Below are positions 1-5,076 of a stretch of 5,076 nt of DNA, one piece after another. Both the position numbers and the translations under genes were made by a program. The notes under the pieces were generated by a model that saw nothing but the letters and a program-made list of their open reading frames with translations, ran no database searches and was not told the DNA's origin. The stretch lies in NCBI GenBank assembly GCA_022848835.1, contig JAJISG010000094.1, forward strand, positions 1 to 5,076, in the 5' to 3' direction. How positions within the stretch are numbered: position 1 is the stretch's first letter; each line of letters opens with the position of its first letter. Origin of the DNA: Thermoplasmatota archaeon. Its GTDB lineage: Archaea; Thermoplasmatota; Thermoplasmata; RBG-16-68-12; JAJISG01.

Positions 1-1
1 T

Positions 2-1078
2 GTGCGCCAGGATCGGGCGGTTCAGATCAGGTTACTGGAGGGTCATGTCTGGAACCTTCGCGCCGATTGGGACGAAGCCCTTAGTATCTATAGGTCGGTG
101 GTTGAGGACGCGAGTAATCTGGGGAATGAGAGGCTCGAAGCAGAGGCTCGCAGGCATATCGGAAAGATTCTGGCAAACCAGGGAGATGCTAGGGCTGCAG
201 AGACAGAGCTTGAGAAAAGCCTCAAGATATACTCCAAGTTGAATGATCTGGACGGACAGGCGGAGGTCTACTACAACTTGGGATTCCTTCGAAACCTGAA
301 CAGCGAGTTCATGGAGGCCTATCGTAACTTCAGAAGGGGCATGCGGCTCGTCCAACGAACCGGAAATCAGGCAATCACCGCCAAGCTTCTATACGCCTTC
401 GGCGTCAATTACGGGCACAGAGGCAATTTCAAGAAGTCAGTGTCCTACAAGATGAGATCGATGATCATTCTTGAGAGTGTCAGGGATCTGCATCAGATGG
501 CGAAGGTTTACGTCGGGCTGGGCGCCAGCTACGAGGAGCTTGGTGACTTGGACGAGGCTATCAGGTTCTTCGATAAGGGAATCGAGGTCTCCAGGCACAT
601 AGGCGATCAGCGAATTCTGGCCTATGCCTTGCAGAATGCGTCAAGCATCTACATACACGATGAGAACTTCGACGGGGCAAAGGAGCTGATTGAGGAGGCA
701 TCTGCGATTTTTCACAGACTTGGAGAGAAGAGAAAGATAAGCTGGTCCCAACTCTACATGGGCGTGATCGACTTCGTGAGGGGCAGTACTGATAGGGCAG
801 AGGAAGCCTGGAAAGAGGGGCTGAAGCAGCTCAAAGCTGCCAAGGATAAGAGGGCGGTGGCGCTTTTCGATCTAACTCTGGCAAGGTTCTACTTGGATAG
901 TGGAGATGTCATTTCGGCCAAGAAGTACCTGAAAGATGGGGAGAAGGTGGCCAAGGGTATCGGTCATGCGGTGATACTGGAACGCATAGCGGGAGAGAAG
1001 GCGAATATCGACGCTATCTCAAAGGGTGAGACGAAGCCCGAGAACGTCAGGAGAGTTTCGAGACCTAGCTATCGCTAG
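2..1078 (+). CDS. TPR-repeat protein, 5'-partial
   Basis: The gene is open at the left edge. The GTG at base 2 is unlikely to be the true start, because the first visible residues already lie inside a repeat. The 358 visible residues form eight helical hairpins of the tetratricopeptide type (LG-x-x-Y, then G-D, then A-x-x-x-F/Y patterns). The repeats are 40 residues long with no insertion or deletion: the turn inside each repeat falls at residues 21, 61, 101, 141, 181, 221, 261 and 301, and the turn between repeats at 41, 81, 121 and so on to 321. The 40-residue form is typical of the TPR_12 or LGN-like subclass, which builds superhelical protein-binding scaffolds. No catalytic domain, signal peptide or membrane segment is visible. 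The basic tail (about residues 340-358) looks disordered. The missing N-terminal part could carry an ATPase, DNA-binding or other effector domain. The TPR call is firm; the cellular role is unknown. It ends at TAG 1076-1078. Confidence 0.9.
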   Translation: MRQDRAVQIRLLEGHVWNLRADWDEALSIYRSVVEDASNLGNERLEAEARRHIGKILANQGDARAAETELEKSLKIYSKLNDLDGQAEVYYNLGFLRNLNSEFMEAYRNFRRGMRLVQRTGNQAITAKLLYAFGVNYGHRGNFKKSVSYKMRSMIILESVRDLHQMAKVYVGLGASYEELGDLDEAIRFFDKGIEVSRHIGDQRILAYALQNASSIYIHDENFDGAKELIEEASAIFHRLGEKRKISWSQLYMGVIDFVRGSTDRAEEAWKEGLKQLKAAKDKRAVALFDLTLARFYLDSGDVISAKKYLKDGEKVAKGIGHAVILERIAGEKANIDAISKGETKPENVRRVSRPSYR

Positions 1079-1138
1079 CACTGCCTATATCTCGCGCCTC
1101 AGGCATGCTCGGATCAGAGCTCAGTTGGGATCATCGGT

Positions 1139-1177
1139 GGGCGGACGGGGCCCATTCATCGCTTCTCACCCCCGCCC
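1139..1177 (+). other. GC-rich inverted repeat, possible hairpin
   Basis: GGGCGG at 1139-1144 is complementary to CCGCCC at 1172-1177, giving a six-pair stem with a 27-base loop. It lies between the TPR gene and arcS in an otherwise featureless spacer. The closest T-run is TTTT at 1222-1225, 45 bases further on, so this is not a standard terminator. The long loop makes it weak; it may be chance in a GC-rich stretch. Confidence 0.25.
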
Positions 1178-1248
1178 GTAGAGTGAGTTCAGATTCTATC
1201 TAGATTTCAGGAACATTTCCCTTTTGATGAGATGAGAGTGACATCGAG

Positions 1249-1258
1249 CTTATTTATG
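1249..1258 (+). promoter_or_regulatory. TATA box of arcS
   Basis: CTTATTTATG is the most AT-rich element of the spacer and resembles the boxes before the other genes here (CTTATATG at 3103, CTTATAGA at 4721). Archaeal transcription usually begins about 25-30 bases beyond the box, which would be close to 1280. That coincides with an in-frame GTG and argues for a leaderless or nearly leaderless arcS message. It also argues against translation starting at ATG 1232 or ATG 1256, which would lie upstream of or inside the promoter. Confidence 0.6.
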
Positions 1259-1279
1259 CTGAGGCCGATGGTGGAATTC

Positions 1280-3034
1280 GTGTATGAGATTCTAGAACGG
1301 CGCGGTATGGCTCGCATAGGTTTGTTGTCCATCTCGGAGTTGCAGCTCGCGACGCCAAACGTACTTTTCGTGAGGGCTGATGCCAACACATCGATGGACT
1401 GGGTAGAGGCCTATCTCTCAACGGAGAAGATCGAGAAGGGCATCCTTATTGATGACTTGCCCGATGGCGACCCGAAGAGCGATCTTCCCCTGTCGAAGCC
1501 GCTCTCGCAGGATATGCTCGAGTTCCCCTTTCAGGAGGGTAAGGGCGACGTTTCATTCCTCTCGGAGCCACGCGAAGCAGCCAAGGCCCAGAAGGAGATT
1601 GTTGCCCTGCAGAACACCGTTGAGTTCCTCCGATATCCGGGAGAGTTCGTCCGCGCCTTCATTACCTTGAGGGAGGTCGCGGGCTATCAAAGGGCAATCT
1701 ACGCACCCCTCCTCGCAACCCCTGCGAACCTGCCCCTCCTCACCTACTGCGGTATCGACCTTGTGGACGTCCTCAGGGTCTACTACGATAGTCGGAGAGG
1801 TTACTTTCACAGCTCTGAGGGCCGGCTTCCTGTGGATGAGTTGGATGAGTGGCCCTGCATGTGTCCAGCCTGCGAGAACCAGGACCTTCTGGAGCACAAC
1901 CTCCGGGCCATGACCACGGAACTCCGCAGGTCGAGAGGGGCCATCCGGAGGGGAGACCTTCGGGAGGTTGTGGAGCGAAGGGTCGCCAACGATCCATGGA
2001 TGACCGCGGTCCTGAGAGAGCTAGATTACCGCTGTTACGAGTGGCAGGAGCTTCACTTCCCAGTTGTCGGTCCGACTCTCAGAGCCTACTCCAGGGAATC
2101 CCTCTTTCGGCCCGAGGTCGTCAGGTTTCGGAGAAGGTTGAAGGAGAGGTACCTGAAGCCTGCGTCCGCTCAGGTGCTCCTCCTTCTCCCATGCTCGGCT
2201 CGAAAGCCATACTCCGCTTCCAAGTCTCATCGCATCTTCCGGTCGGCCATTCGCGCCTCCGGCAACCAGTGGGCAGTGCATGTAGCGGTGATCACATCCC
2301 CCATGGGGCTCGTCCCCCTGGATCTGGAGCTCTTTTATCCTGTACAGCACTATGACGTCCCCGTCACGGGTGACTGGAGCAGGGATGAGGCCTCCATTCT
2401 AGAGGAGGACATCAAGGCGTTTCTCCATGTCAACGAGTACGCGTCGATAATCGTCCATCTCGGGTCTGAGGCCGAGCTGGTAGAGTCCGCGGTCAACAAC
2501 GCGCTGGTAAGCTCGAGGGAAGAGCCCCGATCGGCTGAGGCTTTGGAAAGACTTCAGGTAACCTTGAAGGAGGCGACCTCCTCGATGCCCATTGTCCCTC
2601 ACTGGAGGAGGCAGGCCGAAAATCTTCGGTCGATTGCAGAGTTTCAGTTCGGGAGAGGTGGGAAGGCTCTGGTGGCGGAGTGTAGCACAAAGGGCAGATA
2701 TCCCAACCTGCGGCTGTTCAGAGATGGGAAACAGGTGGCGGCCCTCACGCGGAATAGGGGGATGCTCTCCCTGACGCTGTACGGAGGCGAGATTCTCGCT
2801 GATGCGGACCTTCACTGCGTTGAAATCGATGACTTCTATCCGGAGGGAAACGTCTTCGCCGTCGGTGTACTGGATGCCCATGAGGACATTCGGATCGGGG
2901 ACGATGTGGTCGTTAGGCACGGCGAAGAGGTCAGGGCCGTGGGCGTGGCGAGAATGAGCCCGAGGGAGATGAGGAGCAGTGACCGCGGGGAAGCGGTTCG
3001 AGTGCGTCACAGACGGAAGAAGGCGAGGAGCTAG
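1280..3034 (+). CDS. arcS: archaeosine synthase, alpha subunit (ArcS)
   Basis: ArcS acts on tRNA carrying preQ0 at position 15 in the D-loop. In the current scheme it attaches lysine to the nitrile, and a radical-SAM partner (RaSEA, not in this window) cleaves the adduct to leave archaeosine. From GTG 1280 the protein has 584 residues. The N-terminal half is a divergent TGT-like barrel, with a GIDLVDV strand near 159-165 and a zinc site C193-x-C195-x2-C198-x7-H206, the histidine sitting in the usual HNL. The family signature PC-x3-KPY-x2-S-x2-H is complete at 304-317 (C305, K309, P310, Y311, S314, H317). It is followed by the typical ITSPMG (338-343) and HYDVPVTG (357-364) segments. A C2-like domain (about 455-508) and a C-terminal PUA RNA-binding domain (about 510-584) complete it. 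Start choice: YEILERRGMARIG right after GTG 1280 matches the usual family N-terminus, and the TATA box at 1249 fits it. ATG 1268 and ATG 1232 are in frame but less likely. It ends at TAG 3032-3034. Confidence 0.95.
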   Translation: MYEILERRGMARIGLLSISELQLATPNVLFVRADANTSMDWVEAYLSTEKIEKGILIDDLPDGDPKSDLPLSKPLSQDMLEFPFQEGKGDVSFLSEPREAAKAQKEIVALQNTVEFLRYPGEFVRAFITLREVAGYQRAIYAPLLATPANLPLLTYCGIDLVDVLRVYYDSRRGYFHSSEGRLPVDELDEWPCMCPACENQDLLEHNLRAMTTELRRSRGAIRRGDLREVVERRVANDPWMTAVLRELDYRCYEWQELHFPVVGPTLRAYSRESLFRPEVVRFRRRLKERYLKPASAQVLLLLPCSARKPYSASKSHRIFRSAIRASGNQWAVHVAVITSPMGLVPLDLELFYPVQHYDVPVTGDWSRDEASILEEDIKAFLHVNEYASIIVHLGSEAELVESAVNNALVSSREEPRSAEALERLQVTLKEATSSMPIVPHWRRQAENLRSIAEFQFGRGGKALVAECSTKGRYPNLRLFRDGKQVAALTRNRGMLSLTLYGGEILADADLHCVEIDDFYPEGNVFAVGVLDAHEDIRIGDDVVVRHGEEVRAVGVARMSPREMRSSDRGEAVRVRHRRKKARS

Positions 3035-3102
3035 CTCACACGCTCGAATCCAGCGGTACTCGACCTCAACCTTCACTTTCAGTGACCCCCCACCTTCGCC
3101 CT

Positions 3103-3110
3103 CTTATATG
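3103..3110 (+). promoter_or_regulatory. TATA box before small acidic gene
   Basis: CTTATATG lies in a C-rich spacer 68 bases after the arcS stop. ATG 3137 begins 33 bases after the first T of the box, the distance expected for a leaderless archaeal transcript. The GTG at 3119 in the same frame is too close to the box to lie in the message, so the box decides the start in favour of 3137. Confidence 0.55.
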
Positions 3111-3136
3111 CCTACCCTGTGCAAGAGATTGAGAGT

Positions 3137-3349
3137 ATGGACGAAGAGGGATGTTACAGCTGGGAAGAGGTGTACAGGGCCTACGGATGCTCGCCCGTAT
3201 ACAGTGTCGAGGATGAAAGTGACGAAATGCACACTTCTGCCCCTACAGCTGCTCCACGATCTGAAGACTATCAGTCAGATGGCTTCGTGGAATTAGACTT
3301 CAGGTTCAAGGCCTCTCGTCTCGTGGAGGTCCCGGTTCCGACGGCCTAA
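3137..3349 (+). CDS. small acidic protein, unknown function
   Basis: A 70-residue frame ending at TAA 3347-3349. I do not recognise a family. The protein is strongly acidic (many D and E in the first 50 residues), has two cysteines (C6 and C17) either side of an SWEEVYRAYG helix-like segment, a serine/threonine/proline/alanine-rich middle (about 32-42), and a C-terminal stretch with alternating hydrophobic residues (FVELDFRFKASRLVEVPV) that could form beta strands. There is no signal peptide or membrane segment. Support for it being real comes from a well-placed TATA box upstream and a strong hairpin with a T-run directly downstream, together forming a complete small transcription unit. The frame could be extended to GTG 3119, but the promoter argues against that. 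With so short a frame and no recognised homologue, a non-coding transcript remains possible. Confidence 0.5.
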   Translation: MDEEGCYSWEEVYRAYGCSPVYSVEDESDEMHTSAPTAAPRSEDYQSDGFVELDFRFKASRLVEVPVPTA

Positions 3350-3367
3350 CGTTGCCCCCATCCCTAT

Positions 3368-3405
3368 GGTAGGCAGGGTCGCTGGCCTTGCCTATCTCTC
3401 CTTTT
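3368..3405 (+). terminator. hairpin with T-run after small acidic gene
   Basis: Bases 3368-3378 pair with 3386-3396 to give 11 consecutive pairs (two of them G-U), closing a seven-base loop. A pyrimidine tract ending in TTTT at 3402-3405 follows. It starts 19 bases after the stop of the small gene and precedes the tRNA promoter, so it separates the two transcription units. Archaeal termination generally needs only the T-run, so the hairpin may also protect the RNA 3' end. Confidence 0.5.
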
Positions 3406-3411
3406 GGCCTC

Positions 3412-3425
3412 GGTAAAGGTTAAAA
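3412..3425 (+). promoter_or_regulatory. tRNA-Gly promoter (BRE and TATA box)
   Basis: TTAAAA at 3420-3425 is preceded by the purine-rich GGTAAAGG (3412-3419), which resembles a TFB recognition element. The first T of the box is 31 bases before the first base of the mature tRNA, so transcription should begin at or just before 3451. Confidence 0.6.
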
Positions 3426-3450
3426 CGTCCATTGTTTCTATTCATCCTGA

Positions 3451-3537
3451 GCAGGCGTAGTCTAGTCTGGTTAGGACCTTGGCCTTCCAAGGATTCGGAG
3501 CTAGCCAATAGCCCGGGTTCGAATCCCGGCGCCTGCA
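3451..3537 (+). tRNA. tRNA-Gly(UCC), intron-containing
   Basis: All helices pair. The acceptor GCAGGCG 3451-3457 pairs with CGCCTGC 3530-3536 in seven Watson-Crick pairs. The D stem is GTCT/GGAC. The anticodon stem TTGGC 3479-3483 pairs with GCCAA 3504-3508. The T stem CCGGG/CCCGG closes a TTCGAAT loop. The anticodon is TCC at 3486-3488, reading GGA and GGG codons. The discriminator is A3537, as expected for archaeal tRNA-Gly, and CCA is not encoded, so it must be added afterwards. A 13-base intron interrupts the anticodon loop after position 37; without it the tRNA is 74 bases long. Ignoring the intron gives a misfolded stem (CCTTGG/CCAAGG) that could mislead simple scanners. G15 (base 3465) is the position that archaeosine biosynthesis would modify. 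Confidence 0.95.
3490..3502 (+). other. 13-base tRNA intron at position 37/38
   Basis: Removing these bases restores a seven-base anticodon loop, CTTCCA plus A3503, on a perfect five-pair stem. The splice sites fit a bulge-helix-bulge fold cut by the archaeal tRNA splicing endonuclease. CTTC (3484-3487) pairs with GGAG (3497-3500) as the central four-pair helix, including one T-G pair. C3488-A3489-A3490 and C3501-T3502-A3503 form the two three-base bulges, each cut after its second base. The outer helix inside the intron is minimal: only G3491 with C3496 around a four-base loop. This is a relaxed form of the motif. Confidence 0.88.
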
Positions 3538-3540
3538 TCG

Positions 3541-3548
3541 GCTTTTTG
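3541..3548 (+). terminator. T5 terminator of tRNA-Gly
   Basis: A run of five T at 3543-3547 begins six bases after the discriminator base. A short T-run immediately after a tRNA gene is a standard archaeal termination signal. Confidence 0.6.
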
Positions 3549-3605
3549 GCTGACATCATTTCCCACTTGGGTTTCTCAATGAAGGCAGTCTGGGCGTGAG
3601 ACACC

Positions 3606-3641
3606 CTTTCTTCAAAATGCCATTCGCCAATATGAAGAAAG
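3606..3641. repeat. perfect 9-bp inverted repeat
   Basis: CTTTCTTCA (3606-3614) is exactly complementary to TGAAGAAAG (3633-3641), with an 18-base spacer. It lies in the convergent spacer between the tRNA-Gly terminator and the 3' end of the minus-strand membrane protein gene, about 105 bases beyond that gene's stop. It could be a hairpin in the 3' region of the minus-strand transcript or a protein-binding site. Neither arm is followed by a T-run. The rest of the spacer (3549-3746) shows no supportable gene. It also holds a ten-base palindrome, GATGGCCATC, at 3660-3669. Confidence 0.45.
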
Positions 3642-3746
3642 CTACCAGCAGAGCGTCATGATGGCCATCTGGCGAGCCCCATTGGACGCACATTCCGTTC
3701 CACTCACCCCTCCCCCAGCAGGGCTCATAGTATCGCCCCCGTTATC

Positions 3747-4361
3747 CTAGGCCGCGGTCTCTCCAGAGGAAAGCATCACTAGGACTGCTATGATGACAGA
3801 GGCTATGGCGAGTACCATGCCATAGGTTACGAAGAACAATAGGGTGGTGTTCAGGTAGACGGAGCCCTGAAGGAACACCTCTGTCGCAGGCAGGGCCCAG
3901 GCTGATATGGCGAAGATTGCCGATAGAAGGCCAACGGGCGCAGCCAGCAGGGACTTGATGTCTCTCCTGAATATCTGAAGGTCGTGGTACTCCTTAAGGG
4001 TCTGGTGGAGCCACTGGGCCTTCGAGCTGTTGGGCCTCTGTTCGAATTCCTCATTTGCTGCCACCTGGATCTGTGAGACATTCACAGGTAGGTAATTGGG
4101 CTCTAGGGCTTCACGCATGGACTTGACAAGCCGTTGCGAGGAGGCGTCGACCCTGTGCATGGTAAGAATTCCGGAGATCATTATGATGGCCAGGGCAAAG
4201 GCACTTCCCGTGAGAATGCCGTTGTAGGTCCTGAAGGAAGTTAGAGGCGCGTATTCGTATCCAGTAGCTCGGGCTGTGTAAAAGGAGAGTGCAATAGTGG
4301 CAATGGATCCCGCCCATATCGATGCAGTAACTATCTTCAGGAATCTCCGATTCTTGGGCAT
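3747..4361 (-). CDS. four-helix membrane protein, unknown function
   Basis: The 204-residue protein has four clear hydrophobic segments at about residues 9-29, 47-68, 138-158 and 171-197. The N-terminus is basic (MPKNRR), so by the positive-inside rule both ends and the central loop (69-137) should be cytoplasmic. That loop is hydrophilic and largely helical, with many charged residues, and runs as QWLHQTLKEYHDL before the third segment. There are no cysteines, no obvious metal or nucleotide-binding motif, and no signal peptide cleavage site. I do not recognise the family. The pattern of two hairpins flanking a soluble helical middle occurs in many small archaeal integral membrane proteins. 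The start at 4361 is supported by a TATA element about 28 bases upstream. The ATG at 4374-4376 is in another frame. It ends with TAG (complement of 3747-3749) and converges on the tRNA gene. Confidence 0.85.
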   Translation of the reverse strand: MPKNRRFLKIVTASIWAGSIATIALSFYTARATGYEYAPLTSFRTYNGILTGSAFALAIIMISGILTMHRVDASSQRLVKSMREALEPNYLPVNVSQIQVAANEEFEQRPNSSKAQWLHQTLKEYHDLQIFRRDIKSLLAAPVGLLSAIFAISAWALPATEVFLQGSVYLNTTLLFFVTYGMVLAIASVIIAVLVMLSSGETAA

Positions 4362-4385
4362 AGAGTCCCTTTGACATGTGTAACC

Positions 4386-4392
4386 TTATTAA
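4386..4392. promoter_or_regulatory. divergent TATA element (TTATTAA / TTAATAA)
   Basis: This AT-rich core reads TTATTAA on the plus strand and TTAATAA on the minus strand. Its centre is 28 bases from the start of the minus-strand membrane protein gene (4361) and 32 bases from ATG 4421 on the plus strand. Both distances fit leaderless archaeal transcription, so the element may serve both directions. Assignment to the membrane protein gene is the more secure, because that gene is clearly real. Confidence 0.5.
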
Positions 4393-4420
4393 CCAGACCA
4401 TCTGAGTGTAAGAATCGATA

Positions 4421-4684
4421 ATGAAAATAACACCTCAGAAAACGTTGCCAGAGGGACTTGCCATGGACATCAGAGAGGGTTCCCATCTATTCCCGAGCTG
4501 CCGAGACATGAAACGGGTGAAGCCAGCAGGGACTCAAGACCAGAGAGACAGGAGGGGGAGCTCCACCCTCCCGGGGAGACTCCTATGTACTCCTTCCCGC
4601 TGCAACCCTTACCGCTGGTCTCACTGTGCTTCCAGGCGGTTTCTCACTACGGATTCCTCTCTTGGGGAAGACGCCGACAAATGA
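4421..4684 (+). CDS. doubtful 87-residue hypothetical frame
   Basis: This frame starts 29 bases after a TATA-like core and is the only plus-strand frame of any length in the 395-base spacer 4362-4756. I recognise no family. The product would be basic and rich in R, S and P, with four cysteines, three of them in a C-x4-C-x7-C arrangement near residues 57-70. It lacks the hydrophobic periodicity expected of a folded domain. Its message would contain the hairpin at 4551-4571. It overlaps no certain gene and is about 70 bases upstream of the next start. It may be a fast-evolving small protein, a non-coding RNA or an accidental frame; I lean towards accidental or non-coding. Confidence 0.25.
   Translation: MKITPQKTLPEGLAMDIREGSHLFPSCRDMKRVKPAGTQDQRDRRGSSTLPGRLLCTPSRCNPYRWSHCASRRFLTTDSSLGEDADK
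4551..4571 (+). other. GC-rich hairpin in spacer
   Basis: GGAGGG (4551-4556) pairs with CCCTCC (4566-4571) around a nine-base loop that itself contains the palindrome GGAGCTCC (4557-4564). Two alternative foldings are therefore possible. No T-run follows, so it is not a terminator of the usual form. Confidence 0.35.
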
Positions 4685-4720
4685 TGGTTTTTCACTGTAT
4701 CTTCAACACCCAGAAAAGGT

Positions 4721-4728
4721 CTTATAGA
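4721..4728 (+). promoter_or_regulatory. TATA box of the right-edge gene
   Basis: CTTATAGA is preceded by the purine-rich AGAAAAGG (4712-4719), which resembles a TFB recognition element. ATG 4757 lies 35 bases after the first T of the box, leaving a leader of only a few bases. Confidence 0.55.
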
Positions 4729-4756
4729 GGCTTTCCCCATACGCCCCGAGGAAGGG

Positions 4757-5076
4757 ATGGGAATGCCAATCCGCAATTCTCCAGTTAGAGAGTTCTCTCT
4801 AGTTAAGGCAAGAAAGTATCTCCGAAAGACCGCGCGCGATCTATCCTCCGGCCACAGAGATAGGGCCAGAGCGAAGTTTCGCTCAGTCATCAGGGACCTT
4901 CCTGAGACCTCTCAGCCCTTCACTCCCAGTCTCAGGAAATTCGTGTTGGAGGCATCCAGCGTAGCCAGCAGACTCGATGGGTCGAGCAGGATTGCCGGCC
5001 TTCTTAGGGGTTACCTGAGCGACCATAGAGGTGATCGAGAGGCCTGGCTCGCCTTGGCCGAGGTTCTCGTCGCCTC
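4757..5076 (+). CDS. basic helical protein, 3'-partial, possibly TPR-like
   Basis: The frame is open from ATG 4757 to the window edge, giving 106 complete codons. The first half is strongly basic (clusters of K and R from residue 11 to 46) and should be helical. The second half contains amphipathic segments (about 58-88), and the last visible stretch, GDREAWLALAEVLVA, resembles the first helix of a tetratricopeptide repeat (W-x-x-L-A-x-x-L). This suggests, but does not prove, a second repeat protein. The start is supported by a TATA box at 4721 and by GAGG (4748-4751), a Shine-Dalgarno-like match five bases before the ATG. ATG 4763 is an in-frame alternative only two codons on. No catalytic motif is visible in this fragment. 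Confidence 0.65.
   Translation, partial: MGMPIRNSPVREFSLVKARKYLRKTARDLSSGHRDRARAKFRSVIRDLPETSQPFTPSLRKFVLEASSVASRLDGSSRIAGLLRGYLSDHRGDREAWLALAEVLVA

Noticed and set aside
1223..1262. possible C/D box sRNA (TTGATGA followed by CTGA)
   Set aside because: The C-box match is imperfect, the interval is short, no clear D' or C' boxes or terminal stem are seen, and it overlaps the arcS promoter.
1849..2355. 168-codon plus-strand frame inside arcS
   Set aside because: It lies wholly within arcS in another frame, over the zinc site and the KPY motif, and has a composition typical of out-of-frame translation.
2399..3076. 225-codon minus-strand frame opposite the 3' third of arcS
   Set aside because: It is a shadow of arcS. 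The plus-strand frame carries the C2 and PUA domains here, and the minus-strand product shows no domain-like pattern and no promoter.
3511..3537. tRNA 3' end as an integration (att) site
   Set aside because: I saw no second copy of the T-arm or acceptor sequence, and no integrase gene in the window.
3392..3604. 70-codon minus-strand frame covering the tRNA gene
   Set aside because: It is antisense to the tRNA. Its PGFEPG stretch is the usual false translation of the tRNA T-arm read backwards.
3663..3755. 30-residue plus-strand frame starting with two ATG codons near the convergent spacer
   Set aside because: It has no promoter, a proline-rich product with no recognisable feature, and overlaps the end of the membrane protein gene.
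4621..4890. 89-codon minus-strand frame opposite the right-edge gene
   Set aside because: It overlaps the start of the 4757 gene, which has a TATA box and a ribosome-binding site on the plus strand. No promoter is visible for the minus strand.

Overview
The window is archaeal. The clearest evidence is a near-complete arcS gene (archaeosine synthase, an enzyme of archaeal tRNA modification). It is supported by a tRNA gene with an intron just after the anticodon at a bulge-helix-bulge-like fold, no encoded CCA end on that tRNA, and AT-rich TATA-like boxes about 30-35 bases upstream of most starts. The lineage cannot be fixed from this sequence. A euryarchaeal or Thermoplasmatota-like genome is a reasonable guess, but it is inference.

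Layout, left to right. (1) 2-1078 (+) is the 3' part of a tetratricopeptide-repeat (TPR) protein whose start lies outside the window. (2) 1079-1279 is a spacer holding a weak GC-rich inverted repeat and the arcS TATA box. (3) 1280-3034 (+) is arcS. The TATA box and the family N-terminus both favour a GTG start at 1280 over the longer open frame from 1232. (4) 3137-3349 (+) is a small acidic protein of unknown function with its own TATA box, followed by a strong hairpin and T-run. (5) 3451-3537 (+) is tRNA-Gly(UCC) with a 13-base intron, its own promoter and a T5 terminator. (6) 3538-3746 is a convergent spacer with a perfect 9-bp inverted repeat. (7) 3747-4361 (-) encodes a four-helix membrane protein of unknown function. 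(8) 4362-4756 is a spacer with a TATA element readable in both directions, a doubtful 87-codon frame (4421-4684), and the promoter of the last gene. (9) 4757-5076 (+) is the 5' part of a basic, helical protein, possibly another repeat protein, cut by the window end.

The genes mostly look like single transcription units with individual promoters, not an operon. The only functional link visible is thematic: ArcS modifies G15 of tRNAs, and the tRNA-Gly here has a G at position 15 (base 3465). I see no defence system, mobile element, CRISPR array or integration site. The most rewarding observations are the short tRNA intron with a minimal fold, the arcS start, the shared divergent TATA element, and two unexplained inverted repeats.
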